Shown: positions 24,988 through 33,975 of the stretch, piece by piece
Position numbering within the stretch: position 1 is the stretch's first letter
How the letters are laid out: each line of letters opens with the position of its first letter
Source: Meiothermus sp.
GTDB taxonomy: Bacteria; Deinococcota; Deinococci; Deinococcales; Thermaceae
Direction of reading: 5' to 3'
NCBI RefSeq assembly: GCF_026004115.1
Contig: NZ_BPIM01000001.1
Coordinates: forward strand, 558,001 to 622,000
DNA length: 64,000 nt
The notes under the pieces: generated by a model
Seen by the model: only the letters and a program-made list of their open reading frames with translations
What the model was told of the DNA's origin: nothing
Databases searched by the model: none
Position numbers and translations under genes: made by a program

Positions 24988-26508
24988 ATGGCAGTCAAAG
25001 AACCCAAAATCACCCTCAAGCGCGTTTCGCACTGGATCGGCGGCAGGCTAGTCGAAGGCAATTCGGGCCGCAGCGGCATCGTCTGGAACCCCGCCACCGG
25101 ACAGCAGCAAGCTACTGTGGATTTCGCCTCGGTAGAGGAGCTCGATGCCGCGATTGCTGTTGCCAAAGAAGCCTTCAAGACCTGGCGGCAGACCCCCCTC
25201 TCCCGCCGGGCCGAGATCATGTTCAAGTTCCGCGACCTGGTAGACCAAAACCGTCGCAAAATTGCCGAGCTGATTACCCTCGAGCACGGCAAAACCCTTG
25301 CCGACGCCCTGGGCGAAGTGGCGCGGGGCCTGGAGAACGTTGAGTTTGCCACCGGCATCCCCCACCTTCTTAAGGGAGGCTTTTCCGAGCAGGCCAGCCG
25401 GGGGGTGGACGTATACCAGATCCGTCAGCCGCTGGGGGTGGTAGCGGGCATTACCCCCTTCAACTTCCCCGCCATGGTGCCCATGTGGATGTTCGCCAAC
25501 GCCATCGCCTGCGGGAACACCTTTGTCCTGAAGCCCTCGGAGAAAGACCCCTCGCCCAGCCTTTTCCTGGCCGAACTTTTGCAGCAGGCGGGGCTGCCGG
25601 ACGGTGTATTCAACGTAGTACACGGCGACAAGGTGGCCGTAGATCGCATTCTGGAGCACCCCGACATCAAGGCCGTAAGCTTTGTGGGCTCTACCCCCAT
25701 CGCCCGCTACATCTACGAAACCGGCACCAAGAACGGCAAGCGGGTACAGGCCCTGGGTGGGGCCAAGAACCACATGATTGTGCTGCCCGATGCCGACATC
25801 GGCATGGCCGCCGATGCCGCCGTGAGCGCTGCCTATGGTTCGGCAGGCGAACGCTGCATGGCCATTTCGCAAGTGGTTGTGGTGGGTGACCAGACCGCCG
25901 ACGAGTTAATAGCTGCCATCCGCGAACGGATGTCCAGGATTAAGGTGGGGCCGGGCATGGAAGAAGGCGTGGAGATGGGGCCGCTGATCACCCGCGAGCA
26001 CCGCGACAAGGTAGCCTCCTACATAGAGAACGCCCCCAAGGAAGGAGCCACCGTGGTGGTGGATGGTCGGCAAGACCCCATTGCCCAGTCTGAGGGCTTT
26101 TTCCTGGGCACCAGTCTACTGGATCATGTAAAGCCCGGCATGAAGTGCTATGACGACGAAATCTTTGGGCCAGTGCTGGGGGTGGCCCGCGTCAAGACCT
26201 ACGAGGAGGCCGTGCGGATGGTCAATGAGCACCCTTACGGCAACGGCACGGCCATCTTCACCCGCGATGGGGGCGCCGCGCGGCAGTTCCAGTTCGAGGT
26301 AGAAGCAGGCATGGTGGGCATCAACGTGCCCATCCCGGTTCCGGTGGCCTACTACAGCTTTGGCGGCTGGAAGGCCAGTCTGTTCGGCGACCTGCACATG
26401 TACGGCCCCGAAGGGGTGCAGTTCTATACCCGGGCCAAGGTTGTAACCAGCCGCTGGCCCGACCCCAGCACCTCCAAGGTAGACCTGGGCTTCCCGCAGG
26501 TGCGTTAG
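24988..26508 (+). CDS. mmsA: CoA-acylating methylmalonate-semialdehyde dehydrogenase
   Basis: A 506-residue aldehyde dehydrogenase of the MmsA/IolA family, which converts methylmalonate semialdehyde or malonate semialdehyde with CoA and NAD to propionyl-CoA or acetyl-CoA (valine, beta-alanine and inositol breakdown). The family marker is the cysteine neighbourhood GSAGERCMAIS (about residue 290) instead of the GQxC of ordinary aldehyde dehydrogenases; also ITPFNFPAMVPMWMF, FVGSTPIARYIYETG and NVPIPVPVAYYSFGGWK. The ATG follows AAGGAGG. No other genes of the pathway are next to it. A terminator hairpin follows the stop codon. Confidence 0.94.
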   Translation: MAVKEPKITLKRVSHWIGGRLVEGNSGRSGIVWNPATGQQQATVDFASVEELDAAIAVAKEAFKTWRQTPLSRRAEIMFKFRDLVDQNRRKIAELITLEHGKTLADALGEVARGLENVEFATGIPHLLKGGFSEQASRGVDVYQIRQPLGVVAGITPFNFPAMVPMWMFANAIACGNTFVLKPSEKDPSPSLFLAELLQQAGLPDGVFNVVHGDKVAVDRILEHPDIKAVSFVGSTPIARYIYETGTKNGKRVQALGGAKNHMIVLPDADIGMAADAAVSAAYGSAGERCMAISQVVVVGDQTADELIAAIRERMSRIKVGPGMEEGVEMGPLITREHRDKVASYIENAPKEGATVVVDGRQDPIAQSEGFFLGTSLLDHVKPGMKCYDDEIFGPVLGVARVKTYEEAVRMVNEHPYGNGTAIFTRDGGAARQFQFEVEAGMVGINVPIPVPVAYYSFGGWKASLFGDLHMYGPEGVQFYTRAKVVTSRWPDPSTSKVDLGFPQVR

Positions 26509-26531
26509 GAGAAGTCGTCGCAGCCTCCAGG

Positions 26532-26564
26532 CCCCCACTGTTTTTGGGTGGGGGTTCTATTTTT
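26532..26564 (+). terminator. Intrinsic terminator of mmsA
   Basis: CCCCCAC (26532-26538) pairs with GTGGGGG (26548-26554) across a T-rich loop, followed by TTCTATTTTT. It lies 24 nt after the mmsA stop and before the 3' end of the convergent dnaJ gene. Confidence 0.85.
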
Positions 26565-26573
26565 GGCCCGGAG

Positions 26574-27656
26574 CTACCCCCTGAATACCCGCTTCACCTT
26601 GTCCCAGAAGCCCTCGGGGGCAACCTCCTCGCCGACCTCCTGGGCGTACTGGCGCAACAGTTCGCGGGCTTTTTTGGAAAGGTGCTGGGGCACGGCAATT
26701 TGCGTTACCACCTGTAGCTTGCCCCGGCTGCGGCTGCCGGGGTGGGGCAAACCCTGGCCCTCGAGCTCGAATACCTCGCCGTCGTGGGTGCCGGGCGGCA
26801 CGGAGAGCTCGAGGTCTTGCTCCAAGCCAGGGATAAGCACCCTGGCCCCCAAAGCAGCCTGGGCTAACCCTAGCTCGAGCTCATAAACCAGGTTGGTACC
26901 TTCGCGCTTTAGGTGCGGGTGGGGCTTGATGTGTGGCCGTACAAACAAATCGCCCGGCCCCCCAGGCCCCAAGTTGCCCATGCCTGAAACTCTTAGAAGC
27001 TGGTTCTCGTCTATGCCCGCCGGCATGTTGACCTTTATTTTCTCCTTGCGCCGTACCCGTCCCTGGCCCTTGCAGGTTTGGCAGGTCTCGGAAAGGGTAT
27101 AGCCCCGACCCCTACAGGCCGTGCAGGGTACCTGGGCCACCATATTGCCAAAAAAGGTGCGCTGAACCTGCTCGAGCATGCCCCGCCCCCCGCACGAACG
27201 GCAGGTCTGGCGCTTGCCGCCCTGCCCATTGCAGGTTTCGCAGGTTACCAGGCGGTCGTACTCGATCTCTTTCTCGACACCGTGCAGCACATCCACCAGC
27301 TCCATCTCGATGGCAGCTTCCAAGTCCTCGCCCCGCGGTGCGCGGCCTCCCCCGCCGCCGGGCGAGCGAAAGCCAAAGACCTGCTCAAACAGGTCGAAAA
27401 TATCACCAAAATTGCCACCGCCCGCCCCGCCAAACCCACCGGGTGTCGCGGTGCCGTAGCGGTCGTAGTTGGCGCGCTTTTCGGGGTCTGAGAGCACCGC
27501 GTAGGCTTCGTTGATTTCCTTGAACTTCTCCTCGGCGGCCTTGTCGCCGGGGTTTTTATCGGGGTGGTACTGGAGCGCCAGTTTTCGATAGGCCTTCTTG
27601 ATTTCGTCGGCGCTTGCATTCCGGTCTACGCCGAGGGTTGCGTAGTAGTCGTTCAT
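26574..27656 (-). CDS. dnaJ: Chaperone DnaJ (with zinc-finger domain)
   Basis: A 360-residue type I Hsp40 that delivers unfolded proteins to DnaK and stimulates its ATPase. The J domain (1-70) carries HPD at 31-33; a Gly/Phe-rich linker follows ([24 protein letters not shown]). The zinc-binding region has four CxxCxGxG repeats: [24 protein letters not shown] and CQTCKGQG. Repeats 1 and 2 are separated by only five residues (GKRQT), shorter than the usual spacing. The C-terminal substrate domain is complete. On the minus strand a TAGACT box lies 8 nt before the ATG, so the transcript may be leaderless. It is not next to dnaK, and a second DnaJ elsewhere is likely. Confidence 0.95.
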   Translation of the reverse strand: MNDYYATLGVDRNASADEIKKAYRKLALQYHPDKNPGDKAAEEKFKEINEAYAVLSDPEKRANYDRYGTATPGGFGGAGGGNFGDIFDLFEQVFGFRSPGGGGGRAPRGEDLEAAIEMELVDVLHGVEKEIEYDRLVTCETCNGQGGKRQTCRSCGGRGMLEQVQRTFFGNMVAQVPCTACRGRGYTLSETCQTCKGQGRVRRKEKIKVNMPAGIDENQLLRVSGMGNLGPGGPGDLFVRPHIKPHPHLKREGTNLVYELELGLAQAALGARVLIPGLEQDLELSVPPGTHDGEVFELEGQGLPHPGSRSRGKLQVVTQIAVPQHLSKKARELLRQYAQEVGEEVAPEGFWDKVKRVFRG

Positions 27657-27856
27657 CGAAGTTTAGTCTATCAGGCTGAGGTATTTTTCTTGTGGGATTG
27701 GACACACGCAAATCGGGTGGGCCAAGCAGCGCCAGGTTGTGCTCGTTGAGGCCTCGAGGTCGATATGTTGGCTGCACGGTCAGGGGCTCAAGCAGGTGAT
27801 GAGCAATTTGCGGGGCCCAGTATGCCCCTAAGTGCGCCTTGGACGCAGGGTGTATT

Positions 27857-27885
27857 TTGACAAACCGCATACACCCCTGTATATT
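27857..27885 (+). promoter_or_regulatory. Consensus sigma-70 type promoter upstream of the class V aminotransferase
   Basis: A perfect TTGACA (27857-27862) and TATATT (27880-27885) are separated by exactly 17 bp. Transcription would start near 27892, giving a leader of about 170 nt before the ATG at 28064. It is the best promoter match seen in the window. Confidence 0.8.
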
Positions 27886-27891
27886 CAGACC

Positions 27892-28063
27892 AGATGCGAT
27901 TCTCCGCTCGAGACCGCAGGTGCGAGCCCGGCAAAAAGCGCAGAATGCAGTCAAAGCGATGAAACCCCTTCACCCTGCTCGAGCTACCCTCTAACGGTGC
28001 TCTTCCTTTGGAAGAGGCCGTGCGGGTGTGCCCAGCGGGGAATCTTTTTGTTTGGAGGAATGC
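27892..28063 (+). other. Long 5' leader of the aminotransferase gene
   Basis: About 170 nt between the predicted transcription start and the ribosome-binding site (TTTGGAGGA). It can form short stems (for example CTCG/CGAG near 27910-27935) but matches no riboswitch class that I recognise. The 407-bp gap from the dnaJ start (27656) to 28064 holds no convincing gene. Confidence 0.35.
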
Positions 28064-29179
28064 ATGGTTCTGTTGACCCCCGGCCCCACCCCCATTCACC
28101 CCAGGGTGCAGACTGCCCTGGCCAAGGAGATGCGCGGGCATCTCGACCCTGAGGTGCTGGCCACCAACCGCCGTATTCGGGAACATCTGAATGTTCTGTT
28201 CGATCCGGGCGAGGGCGCTTTGCTGGCCGCCATGCCGGGGTCGGGCAGCCTGGGGATGGAAGCGGGCCTCACCAACCTGGCCGACGAAGGGGATGCGGTC
28301 TTGCTGCTGGTGAGCGGCACCTTTGGTGAACGCATGGTGGAGATTGCCCACGCCTACCAGTTCGACTACAAGGTGCTGCGCTCCGAGCCCGGCCAGCCCA
28401 TTGACCCCCAGGCGGTGTCGGAGGAACTGAACCACCGCCCTTACAAGCTGGTAGCCCTGGTGCACGGCGAAACCAGCACCGGCGTGCTCAACCCGGTAGA
28501 GGAAATTGCCGCCCTGGTACAGGCCCACGGGGCGCTGTTTATGCTGGACGCCGTTACCACCGCGGGCATGATGCCGCTCTCCATGCAAAAACTGGGCATA
28601 GACTACGCCTTCACGGGTAGCCAGAAATGCCTCTCGGCCCCGCCCGGACTGGCCCCCTTTGCCCTTTCGCTGCGGGGACGTGAGTGCCTGGGGCAGGTAC
28701 GGGGCTGGTACTCCGACCTCTCGAGGGTCGCGGTGTACTGGGAGCAGGAAGGTTACTTCTGCACCTCGCCGGTGCTGCTGCACTACGCGCTGGAAGAGGC
28801 CCTCAAGCTGGCCCTGGAAGAGGGCCTGGAAAAGCGCCAGCAACGCGCCGAGAGCCTGTACGCTGCGGTGCTCTCGCTCCTGGAAGAGCTGGGCTTCAGC
28901 GCTTATGCTGCCGAAGGCGCCCGCCTGCCCACCGTGCTGGTGGTGCGCCCCCCCCAGGGGCTGCACGAGTCGGAGATCCGCAAAGCACTCTATGCCAAAG
29001 GGGTCTCGGTGGCCGGGGGCATCGGCCCCACGGCCGGCAAGGTGCTGCGGCTGGGCCTGATGGGCGAGAGTGCCCGGCCCGAGCACTACCGGCTTTTCTT
29101 CAAGGCGCTGGGAGAGGTGCTGGGCAAGAGCGGCCTCGAGCGGGCCTTCGAGGAACGGGTGGGGCTGATAGCAGTCTAG
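28064..29179 (+). CDS. Class V aminotransferase (serine/alanine-glyoxylate type)
   Basis: A 371-residue PLP enzyme of the serine-glyoxylate/alanine-glyoxylate aminotransferase family. It begins LLTPGPTPIHPRVQ, as these enzymes do. The cofactor-binding lysine is in GSQKCLSAPPGLAP (about residue 188), and LVALVHGETSTGVLNPVEEI and FMLDAVTTAGMMPL are typical cofactor contacts. The ATG at 28064 follows TTTGGAGGA; an upstream frame extension has no site. Likely role is transfer of an amino group to glyoxylate or from serine in glycine/serine metabolism; the exact substrates cannot be fixed from sequence. Transcribed from the strong promoter at 27857. Confidence 0.87.
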   Translation: MVLLTPGPTPIHPRVQTALAKEMRGHLDPEVLATNRRIREHLNVLFDPGEGALLAAMPGSGSLGMEAGLTNLADEGDAVLLLVSGTFGERMVEIAHAYQFDYKVLRSEPGQPIDPQAVSEELNHRPYKLVALVHGETSTGVLNPVEEIAALVQAHGALFMLDAVTTAGMMPLSMQKLGIDYAFTGSQKCLSAPPGLAPFALSLRGRECLGQVRGWYSDLSRVAVYWEQEGYFCTSPVLLHYALEEALKLALEEGLEKRQQRAESLYAAVLSLLEELGFSAYAAEGARLPTVLVVRPPQGLHESEIRKALYAKGVSVAGGIGPTAGKVLRLGLMGESARPEHYRLFFKALGEVLGKSGLERAFEERVGLIAV

Positions 29180-29267
29180 GTGGCCAAAGTCTCCAGGCAA
29201 ATCGCAAAACAGGCAAGCATTATCGGCCATCAGCTATCGACTATTGACTAAAGACCTTCTGACCCGC

Positions 29268-30011
29268 TCAATGCTGTGTCAGGTAGTAGTGCTCGAGTTC
29301 CCCCTCGAGCTGCGCCAGGGCTTGCTGGATGCTCATGCCTTGCAAGGGCAGTACCCCATAGGCCCGGATGACCAGGTTTTGCCGGATACGGCGAAACACA
29401 ATCTGGGCGCCCTCGAGGTTGCTGCCTTGAAGAGCAATCAAAAACTGGCCCGGCTTGAGCCGAAAGACCATATCGGGCTGGCGCAGGTACTGCAATAGCT
29501 CGGCCCCAGGCTGGTCGGAGGGGGTATGCAGCAACAAAAGCGTGACAGGCCGCACCGCCGAGAGGGTCTCGAGGCTCGGGGCCAAAGCTTGCAGGGCCGC
29601 ATAGGGCAGAATGCCCTCCTGGGCACGCAGGCCCATCTGGGTGGGGGTGGGCAAACCGGGCACCTCGCGCCGGAGCAGGAAAAAGAGCCCCACCAAAAAC
29701 ACCAGTCCCCCCAGCAAGCTCGTCACCGCCGCCATAACCGCTACATCTGCAGGCACCTCGGCCAGGTCGCGGCTGGCGGCCACCGCCACCACGCTGCTCA
29801 TGAGCCCCAGACCCAGCACCCAGAAAAAGCGCACCTGCGGGCCCAGCGGCACCCTGGCATACAAGCTAGCGGCTGCAGCCAGAATCAGGGCGGCCACCAA
29901 AAACACCACCCCGGGATAGATGCTCTCCTGCCGGGGGAATAGCCACAAGGGCGACAGGCCCAGCAGAACAAACCCCCAGGGCAATAAGGATAACCACATA
30001 GGCCACAGCAT
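29268..30011 (-). CDS. Membrane protein with degenerate GGDEF-like C-terminal domain
   Basis: A 247-residue protein. Residues 1-118 contain four hydrophobic helices (WLSLLPWGFVLLGLSPLWLF, VVFLVAALILAAAASLY, FFWVLGLGLMSSVVAVAA, AAVTSLLGGLVFLVGLFFLL). The cytosolic part contains VFRLKPGQFLIALQGSNLEGAQIVFRRIRQNL, which follows the diguanylate cyclase pattern R-x-GGDEF-x-x-x-L but with KPGQF in place of GGDEF. That change should abolish cyclic di-GMP synthesis, so the domain would be a sensor or scaffold, if the relationship holds. The homology is inferred by eye. It is convergent with the aminotransferase gene. Confidence 0.65.
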   Translation of the reverse strand: MLWPMWLSLLPWGFVLLGLSPLWLFPRQESIYPGVVFLVAALILAAAASLYARVPLGPQVRFFWVLGLGLMSSVVAVAASRDLAEVPADVAVMAAVTSLLGGLVFLVGLFFLLRREVPGLPTPTQMGLRAQEGILPYAALQALAPSLETLSAVRPVTLLLLHTPSDQPGAELLQYLRQPDMVFRLKPGQFLIALQGSNLEGAQIVFRRIRQNLVIRAYGVLPLQGMSIQQALAQLEGELEHYYLTQH

Positions 30012-30197
30012 AAGATTGAAGTTTGGATTGCCCTGCCAAGAATGACCATGATGGAGAGGCCAATGGTCTATGGCTCAAAGCAAAAGCAGGCGTTGCAACC
30101 TTTGCTAACCAACAGATCGTACACGCTAGATAATTGTTGCAGTGCTCTGAAACGAGGAGCGCCATAGACTGCGCCGCGCCTCTGCTACAATTACGTT

Positions 30198-31460
30198 GTG
30201 AACATAGCCCCTCTGGCCGAACGGGTACGCCCCAAAACCCTGAGCGAAGTGGTGGGGCAGGAGCATCTGACCGGGCCTGGAAAACCATTGAGGCGGATGC
30301 TCGAGACCCGCCGACTCTCCTCTTTTATCCTGTGGGGGCCGCCTGGAAGCGGCAAAACCACCCTGGCCCGCCTGATGGCCCAGGGAGTAGGGCAGGCAAT
30401 GGTGGCCCTCTCGGCGGTGAATGCCGGGGTCAAGGATATCAAGGAAGTTGTCGTGCAGGCACAGCAAAAAGGCAGCCTGGTGCTCTTTCTGGATGAAATC
30501 CACCGCTTCAACAAGTCGCAGCAGGACGCACTCTTACCGCACCTAGAATCGGGCCTCCTGACTTTAATTGGAGCGACCACCGAAAATCCTTCCTTCGAGG
30601 TGAACCCGGCCCTGCGCTCCCGAGCCCGGGTGTATGTGCTCAACCCGCTCGACGAGGAGGCTACCTTAAGGCTCCTGGAGCGGGCCCTCGCCCACCCCCA
30701 AGGGCTACAGGCCCAGGCCGAGCCCAAAGCGTTGGAGCTCATTGCTCAGGCCGCCATGGGCGACGCAAGGCGAGCCTTGTCGGCGCTGGAACTCGCCGCC
30801 AGCCTGGGCGAGGGCCAGATCAGCGAAGCCGCCGCCCGGGAAGCCCTGGGCAGCGGCACGCTCAACTTCGACAAAGGGGGCGAGCACTTCTACGACCTGA
30901 TCTCGGCGCTGCACAAGAGCGTGCGCGGCAACCACGTCGACGCCGCGCTGTACTACCTGGCCCGCATGATTGAGGGCGGGGCCGACCCGTTGTACCTGGC
31001 CCGCCGCTTAGCCCGCATGGCCGTGGAGGATGTGGGCCTGGCCGACCCCAATGCGCTGCGCCTGGCCATGGCCGCCAAGGATGCCTACGACTTTCTGGGC
31101 AGCCCCGAAGGCGAGCTGGCCCTGGCCGAACTGGTCATCTACCTGGCCCTGGCGCCCAAATCCAACAGCAGCTATGTGGCCTGGAAAAACGCCCAGAATG
31201 CGGCCCGCGCACACCCCGACGCAGCCATCCCCCTCCCCCTCCGCAACGCACCCACCGCCTTGATGCAGCGGCTCGGCTACGGCCGGGGTTATGCCTACTA
31301 CCACGACGACCCCGAGGGCAGCTTTGCCCAGCAGTACCTGCCGGATGGTCTGGAAAGCCTGACCCTTTATCAGGCCACCGGGGAAGGCTGGGAGGAACGG
31401 GTGCGCGAACGATTAAAGGCCCTGCGGGCACGTTTTGCCAGCAAAACGAAGCGGACGTAA
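30198..31460 (+). CDS. rarA: Replication-associated recombination protein RarA (MgsA)
   Basis: A 420-residue AAA+ ATPase related to clamp loaders, active at stalled replication forks. Walker A is GPPGSGKT (47-54), Walker B is [11 protein letters not shown], and the family phrase [29 protein letters not shown] is complete. The C-terminal tetramerisation region is recognisable from [29 protein letters not shown] and the terminal YQATGEG. The GTG start lies 8 nt after a TACAAT box (30185-30190) without a Shine-Dalgarno sequence, consistent with a leaderless transcript. Confidence 0.94.
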   Translation: MNIAPLAERVRPKTLSEVVGQEHLTGPGKPLRRMLETRRLSSFILWGPPGSGKTTLARLMAQGVGQAMVALSAVNAGVKDIKEVVVQAQQKGSLVLFLDEIHRFNKSQQDALLPHLESGLLTLIGATTENPSFEVNPALRSRARVYVLNPLDEEATLRLLERALAHPQGLQAQAEPKALELIAQAAMGDARRALSALELAASLGEGQISEAAAREALGSGTLNFDKGGEHFYDLISALHKSVRGNHVDAALYYLARMIEGGADPLYLARRLARMAVEDVGLADPNALRLAMAAKDAYDFLGSPEGELALAELVIYLALAPKSNSSYVAWKNAQNAARAHPDAAIPLPLRNAPTALMQRLGYGRGYAYYHDDPEGSFAQQYLPDGLESLTLYQATGEGWEERVRERLKALRARFASKTKRT

Positions 31461-31533
31461 TATGCAACCCCCAGTGGAAATGTGCGTTCTGGAGCTTGTG
31501 CTGCGCATGGTGTAATCGGTACGAACTTATTTC

Positions 31534-31610
31534 TGGCGGGCCGTGAAGGATTCGAACCTCCGACTTTTCGTTTTGGAGACGAACGCTCTACCGGACTGAG
31601 CTAACGGCCC
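31534..31610 (-). tRNA. tRNA-Trp (anticodon CCA)
   Basis: Reading the minus strand from 31610, the acceptor GGGCCGT pairs with ACGGCCC, the D arm is AGCTCAGTCCGGTAGAGC, and the anticodon stem TTCGT/ACGAA encloses loop CTCCAAA with anticodon CCA (plus-strand 31574-31576). The T arm contains GGTTCGAATCC. The discriminator is G and the CCA end is encoded (31534-31536). All four arms fold. It stands alone between rarA and the PfkB kinase. Confidence 0.96.
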
Positions 31611-31713
31611 AAACTGTTCCAGCCTCTCGCTGGCGCATCGGATTTTAGCACAGGGACGAAGAACCGGCAACCGGGCGGCGAGCTATACAGCGAGCTGGGG
31701 TAGAATCGGCCCA

Positions 31714-32670
31714 ATGGCAGACCCCAAACCCCTCGTTGCCCTGGGCGACCTCACCTGGGATGTACTGGCCAAACCCAATACCCTGCTCCTGCCTGGCGGT
31801 GACACCACCGGAAGGGTCTTGCTCATGGGGGGTGGGAGCGCGGCCAATGTGGCGGTCTGGGCGGCGCGGGTGGGCTTCCCGGCAAGCTTCATTGGGGAAG
31901 TAGGGCGCGACCGCTTCGGTGAGTTTGCCGTACAGGAGCTGGCGGCTGAAGGTGTGGAGCCACACATCATCTGGAACAGCAGCAACCCCACCGGGGTGAT
32001 ACTGGTCTTGATTGATGCGGCGGGGCAACGCTCCATGCTCACCTCGCAGGGGGCCGACTTCGATCTGCGCCCCGAGGAAGTACCGGTAGAGGTCATCCAG
32101 CAGGCAGGGCACCTGCACGTGACAGCCTGGTCGCTCTTTACCGACCCTCCGCGCCAGGCAGCACTCAAAGCTGTGCATGTGGCACGCGACGCCGGTCTCA
32201 CCATCTCCTTCGACCCGGCCTCCTTTCAGATGATTCGGGAGATTGGGCGCGAGGAGTTCCGCCGCATGACCCGCGACCTTTCGCTGGATTTTGTATTTCC
32301 CAACCTGGACGAAGGCCAGGCCCTGACCGGCGCCAAAGAGCCCAGGGATGTCCTCGAGGTGCTGCAAAAGCTCTACCCAGAAGCCATGATTTTGCTCAAG
32401 CTGGCCGCCGATGGGGCCCTGATTCTGGACCGGGGAAATCTAATCGAACTCCAGGCCACCCGCGACCGGCCCGTAGATGCCACCGGCGCGGGCGATTCGT
32501 TTGGGGGTGCTTTTCTGGGGCACTACCTGCGCTCCAGGGATGCCCTGGCAGCAGGCCAGTTGGCCGTTCAGGTAGCAGGCTGGGTCATCGGGCGGTTCGG
32601 GGCCCGCCCCCCCATGGATACCGAGATTCGGCAGCGCCTGGAGCACTTTGGCTATGCGCAGCTAAAGTAA
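31714..32670 (+). CDS. PfkB-family sugar kinase
   Basis: A 318-residue ribokinase-fold kinase. The N-terminal substrate region is LLMGGGSAANVAVWAARVG (PfkB signature 1) and the catalytic motif is DATGAGDSFGGAFLGHYL (about 254-271, signature 2, with the catalytic Asp of GAGD). The family phosphorylates sugars or nucleosides with ATP; the substrate cannot be read from the sequence, although it resembles 2-keto-3-deoxygluconate and ribokinase types. A TAGAAT box lies 8-9 nt before the ATG. No sugar transporter is adjacent. Confidence 0.87.
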   Translation: MADPKPLVALGDLTWDVLAKPNTLLLPGGDTTGRVLLMGGGSAANVAVWAARVGFPASFIGEVGRDRFGEFAVQELAAEGVEPHIIWNSSNPTGVILVLIDAAGQRSMLTSQGADFDLRPEEVPVEVIQQAGHLHVTAWSLFTDPPRQAALKAVHVARDAGLTISFDPASFQMIREIGREEFRRMTRDLSLDFVFPNLDEGQALTGAKEPRDVLEVLQKLYPEAMILLKLAADGALILDRGNLIELQATRDRPVDATGAGDSFGGAFLGHYLRSRDALAAGQLAVQVAGWVIGRFGARPPMDTEIRQRLEHFGYAQLK

Positions 32671-32820
32671 ACCGGGATGAGGCAGGCCCTTGCTGGCAAG
32701 CTAGGGCAGGGTCGGTGCGTAAACCCCGCAAACCTTAGCTAAGTGCGCTTTAGACAGCCGGTGTTGCAAAAAATTGCTTGCAAGCAGGCAACCTGGCCGG
32801 GTATTAGGCCCCCACCTGAC

Positions 32821-32839
32821 CTCCCCCGTTGGGGGAGGA
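32821..32839. repeat. Short perfect intergenic palindrome
   Basis: CCTCCCCC and GGGGGAGG around a GTT loop between the convergent PfkB-kinase and methyltransferase genes. No adjacent T-run, so its role as a terminator is uncertain. Nothing else is evident in 32671-32874. Confidence 0.4.
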
Positions 32840-32874
32840 AGGAGAGGTTTTACTATAAGCACCGGCCCTGCAAG

Positions 32875-33669
32875 CTAGGGCATCCGCGTGCTACGAACTA
32901 CAAATTTCCAGTGAATGGGATACTCTACATCGGGGTCGGGGTAGGTTGCCGCCACCCACTGGCTGAGTTCGGCCACCGAAGGCCTGAAAACCTCCTCTGG
33001 GACTTCCCAGGTAAAGGAGTAGATGCGCTCTAAAAGCATTTCCAGGCTGGTACGAGGGCTGCGCATCTCCACCCAGTCGGCCACTGTTTTGGCTTTGGGC
33101 TCGAGGCCAAGCCGGATCAATGCTTTTTCCACCTCGGCCAGGCGGGCCTGGTGACGACCCCGCACCAGGGTATAACCCAGACCGGCCAGGATTTCTTTCC
33201 ACTTTTGCTGGATGCGCCAGTCTTCGCTTTCGTCGTCGGATTGATCCCAGCCCTCAAACAAAAAACCACCCGGACGCAGCACCCGCAAGCTCTCCTGCAG
33301 GGCTTGCTGCCAGTTGTCGAGCAGGTGCCAGAAGTGCACCGCCACAACCGCATGAAGACTATCTCGCTCAAAAGGTAGCTCGCGGGCGTCGGCTTCGATT
33401 AAGCGGGCCTTGCGGGCCACGCCGGCCACTTTTTGCCGCAGGACCTCGAGCATGGCTGGGTTGTCATCCAGGGCGATGTAGCGATACCCCCGGGCAATGA
33501 TGGGCACCGCAATACGACCTGTGCCGGCCCCAATTTCCAAAAACAAGGGGTCTCGGAATAACTTCTCTACGGGAGCCGTGAGCGCCGTAGCGATGCGCCC
33601 GGAGACCTCGGGCGGATGATACCGCGTCCGGTCGTAGGTAAAGGCTACCCGACTAAAATGAGAAGTCAT
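32875..33669 (-). CDS. SAM-dependent methyltransferase (class I)
   Basis: A 264-residue methyltransferase with motif I FLEIGAGTGRIAVP (43-56), the acidic residue of motif II in YIALDDNPAMLEVL, motif III region EADARELPFERDSLHAVVAVHFWHLL, and LRVLRPGGFLFEGW. This is the UbiE/methyltransferase-11 type. The C-terminal 120 residues probably determine the substrate and are not recognised. Divergent from the PASTA gene at 33976. The substrate is unknown. Confidence 0.84.
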   Translation of the reverse strand: MTSHFSRVAFTYDRTRYHPPEVSGRIATALTAPVEKLFRDPLFLEIGAGTGRIAVPIIARGYRYIALDDNPAMLEVLRQKVAGVARKARLIEADARELPFERDSLHAVVAVHFWHLLDNWQQALQESLRVLRPGGFLFEGWDQSDDESEDWRIQQKWKEILAGLGYTLVRGRHQARLAEVEKALIRLGLEPKAKTVADWVEMRSPRTSLEMLLERIYSFTWEVPEEVFRPSVAELSQWVAATYPDPDVEYPIHWKFVVRSTRMP

Positions 33670-33975
33670 GCTCGGTTTTATGATAGCAACGGCAGGTCAA
33701 ATTGCAAATAATACCGCGAAGTTGTCGATCAAAGTGTGAAGTCGGGGCTTAGCTTTTCCAGGAAAGCTTTATCGCAAGCCAAAAATACTTTATTAATGTG
33801 CAGCACAGCAAAAGTTGGCTTTGGAGATTGCTGCAGGCAAAGCCGTAACGCGCTGGATTGGGTATCGAAGCCTAAAATACCAAAGTATCTGAGGCAAAAA
33901 GGCACAAAGCAAGCCTTCAAAATTTCTCTACTTCCTCCATTCACAAAGCCCTTCCTGCGATCTGTATAATCGCTT
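33670..33975. other. 306-bp AT-richer spacer with a promoter for the PASTA gene
   Basis: The region is visibly richer in A and T than its surroundings. A plus-strand open frame of 77 codons (33736-33969) has no ribosome-binding site and no recognisable family, so it is not called as a gene. A TATAAT box at 33965-33970 with TTCACA near 33940 should drive the PASTA gene, whose GTG codons at 33976 and 33979 lie right at the predicted transcription start. Confidence 0.5.

Noticed and set aside
27892-28063. Known riboswitch (SAM, glycine, THF) in the aminotransferase leader
   Set aside because: None of the conserved cores of these classes could be found by eye.
27788-29230. A 480-codon minus-strand open frame opposite the class V aminotransferase gene
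   Set aside because: The plus strand encodes a complete enzyme with promoter and ribosome-binding site; the antisense frame is composition-driven and has neither.
33736-33969. Possible 77-codon gene upstream of the PASTA gene
   Set aside because: No ribosome-binding site, no family, and its end overlaps the promoter of the PASTA gene.
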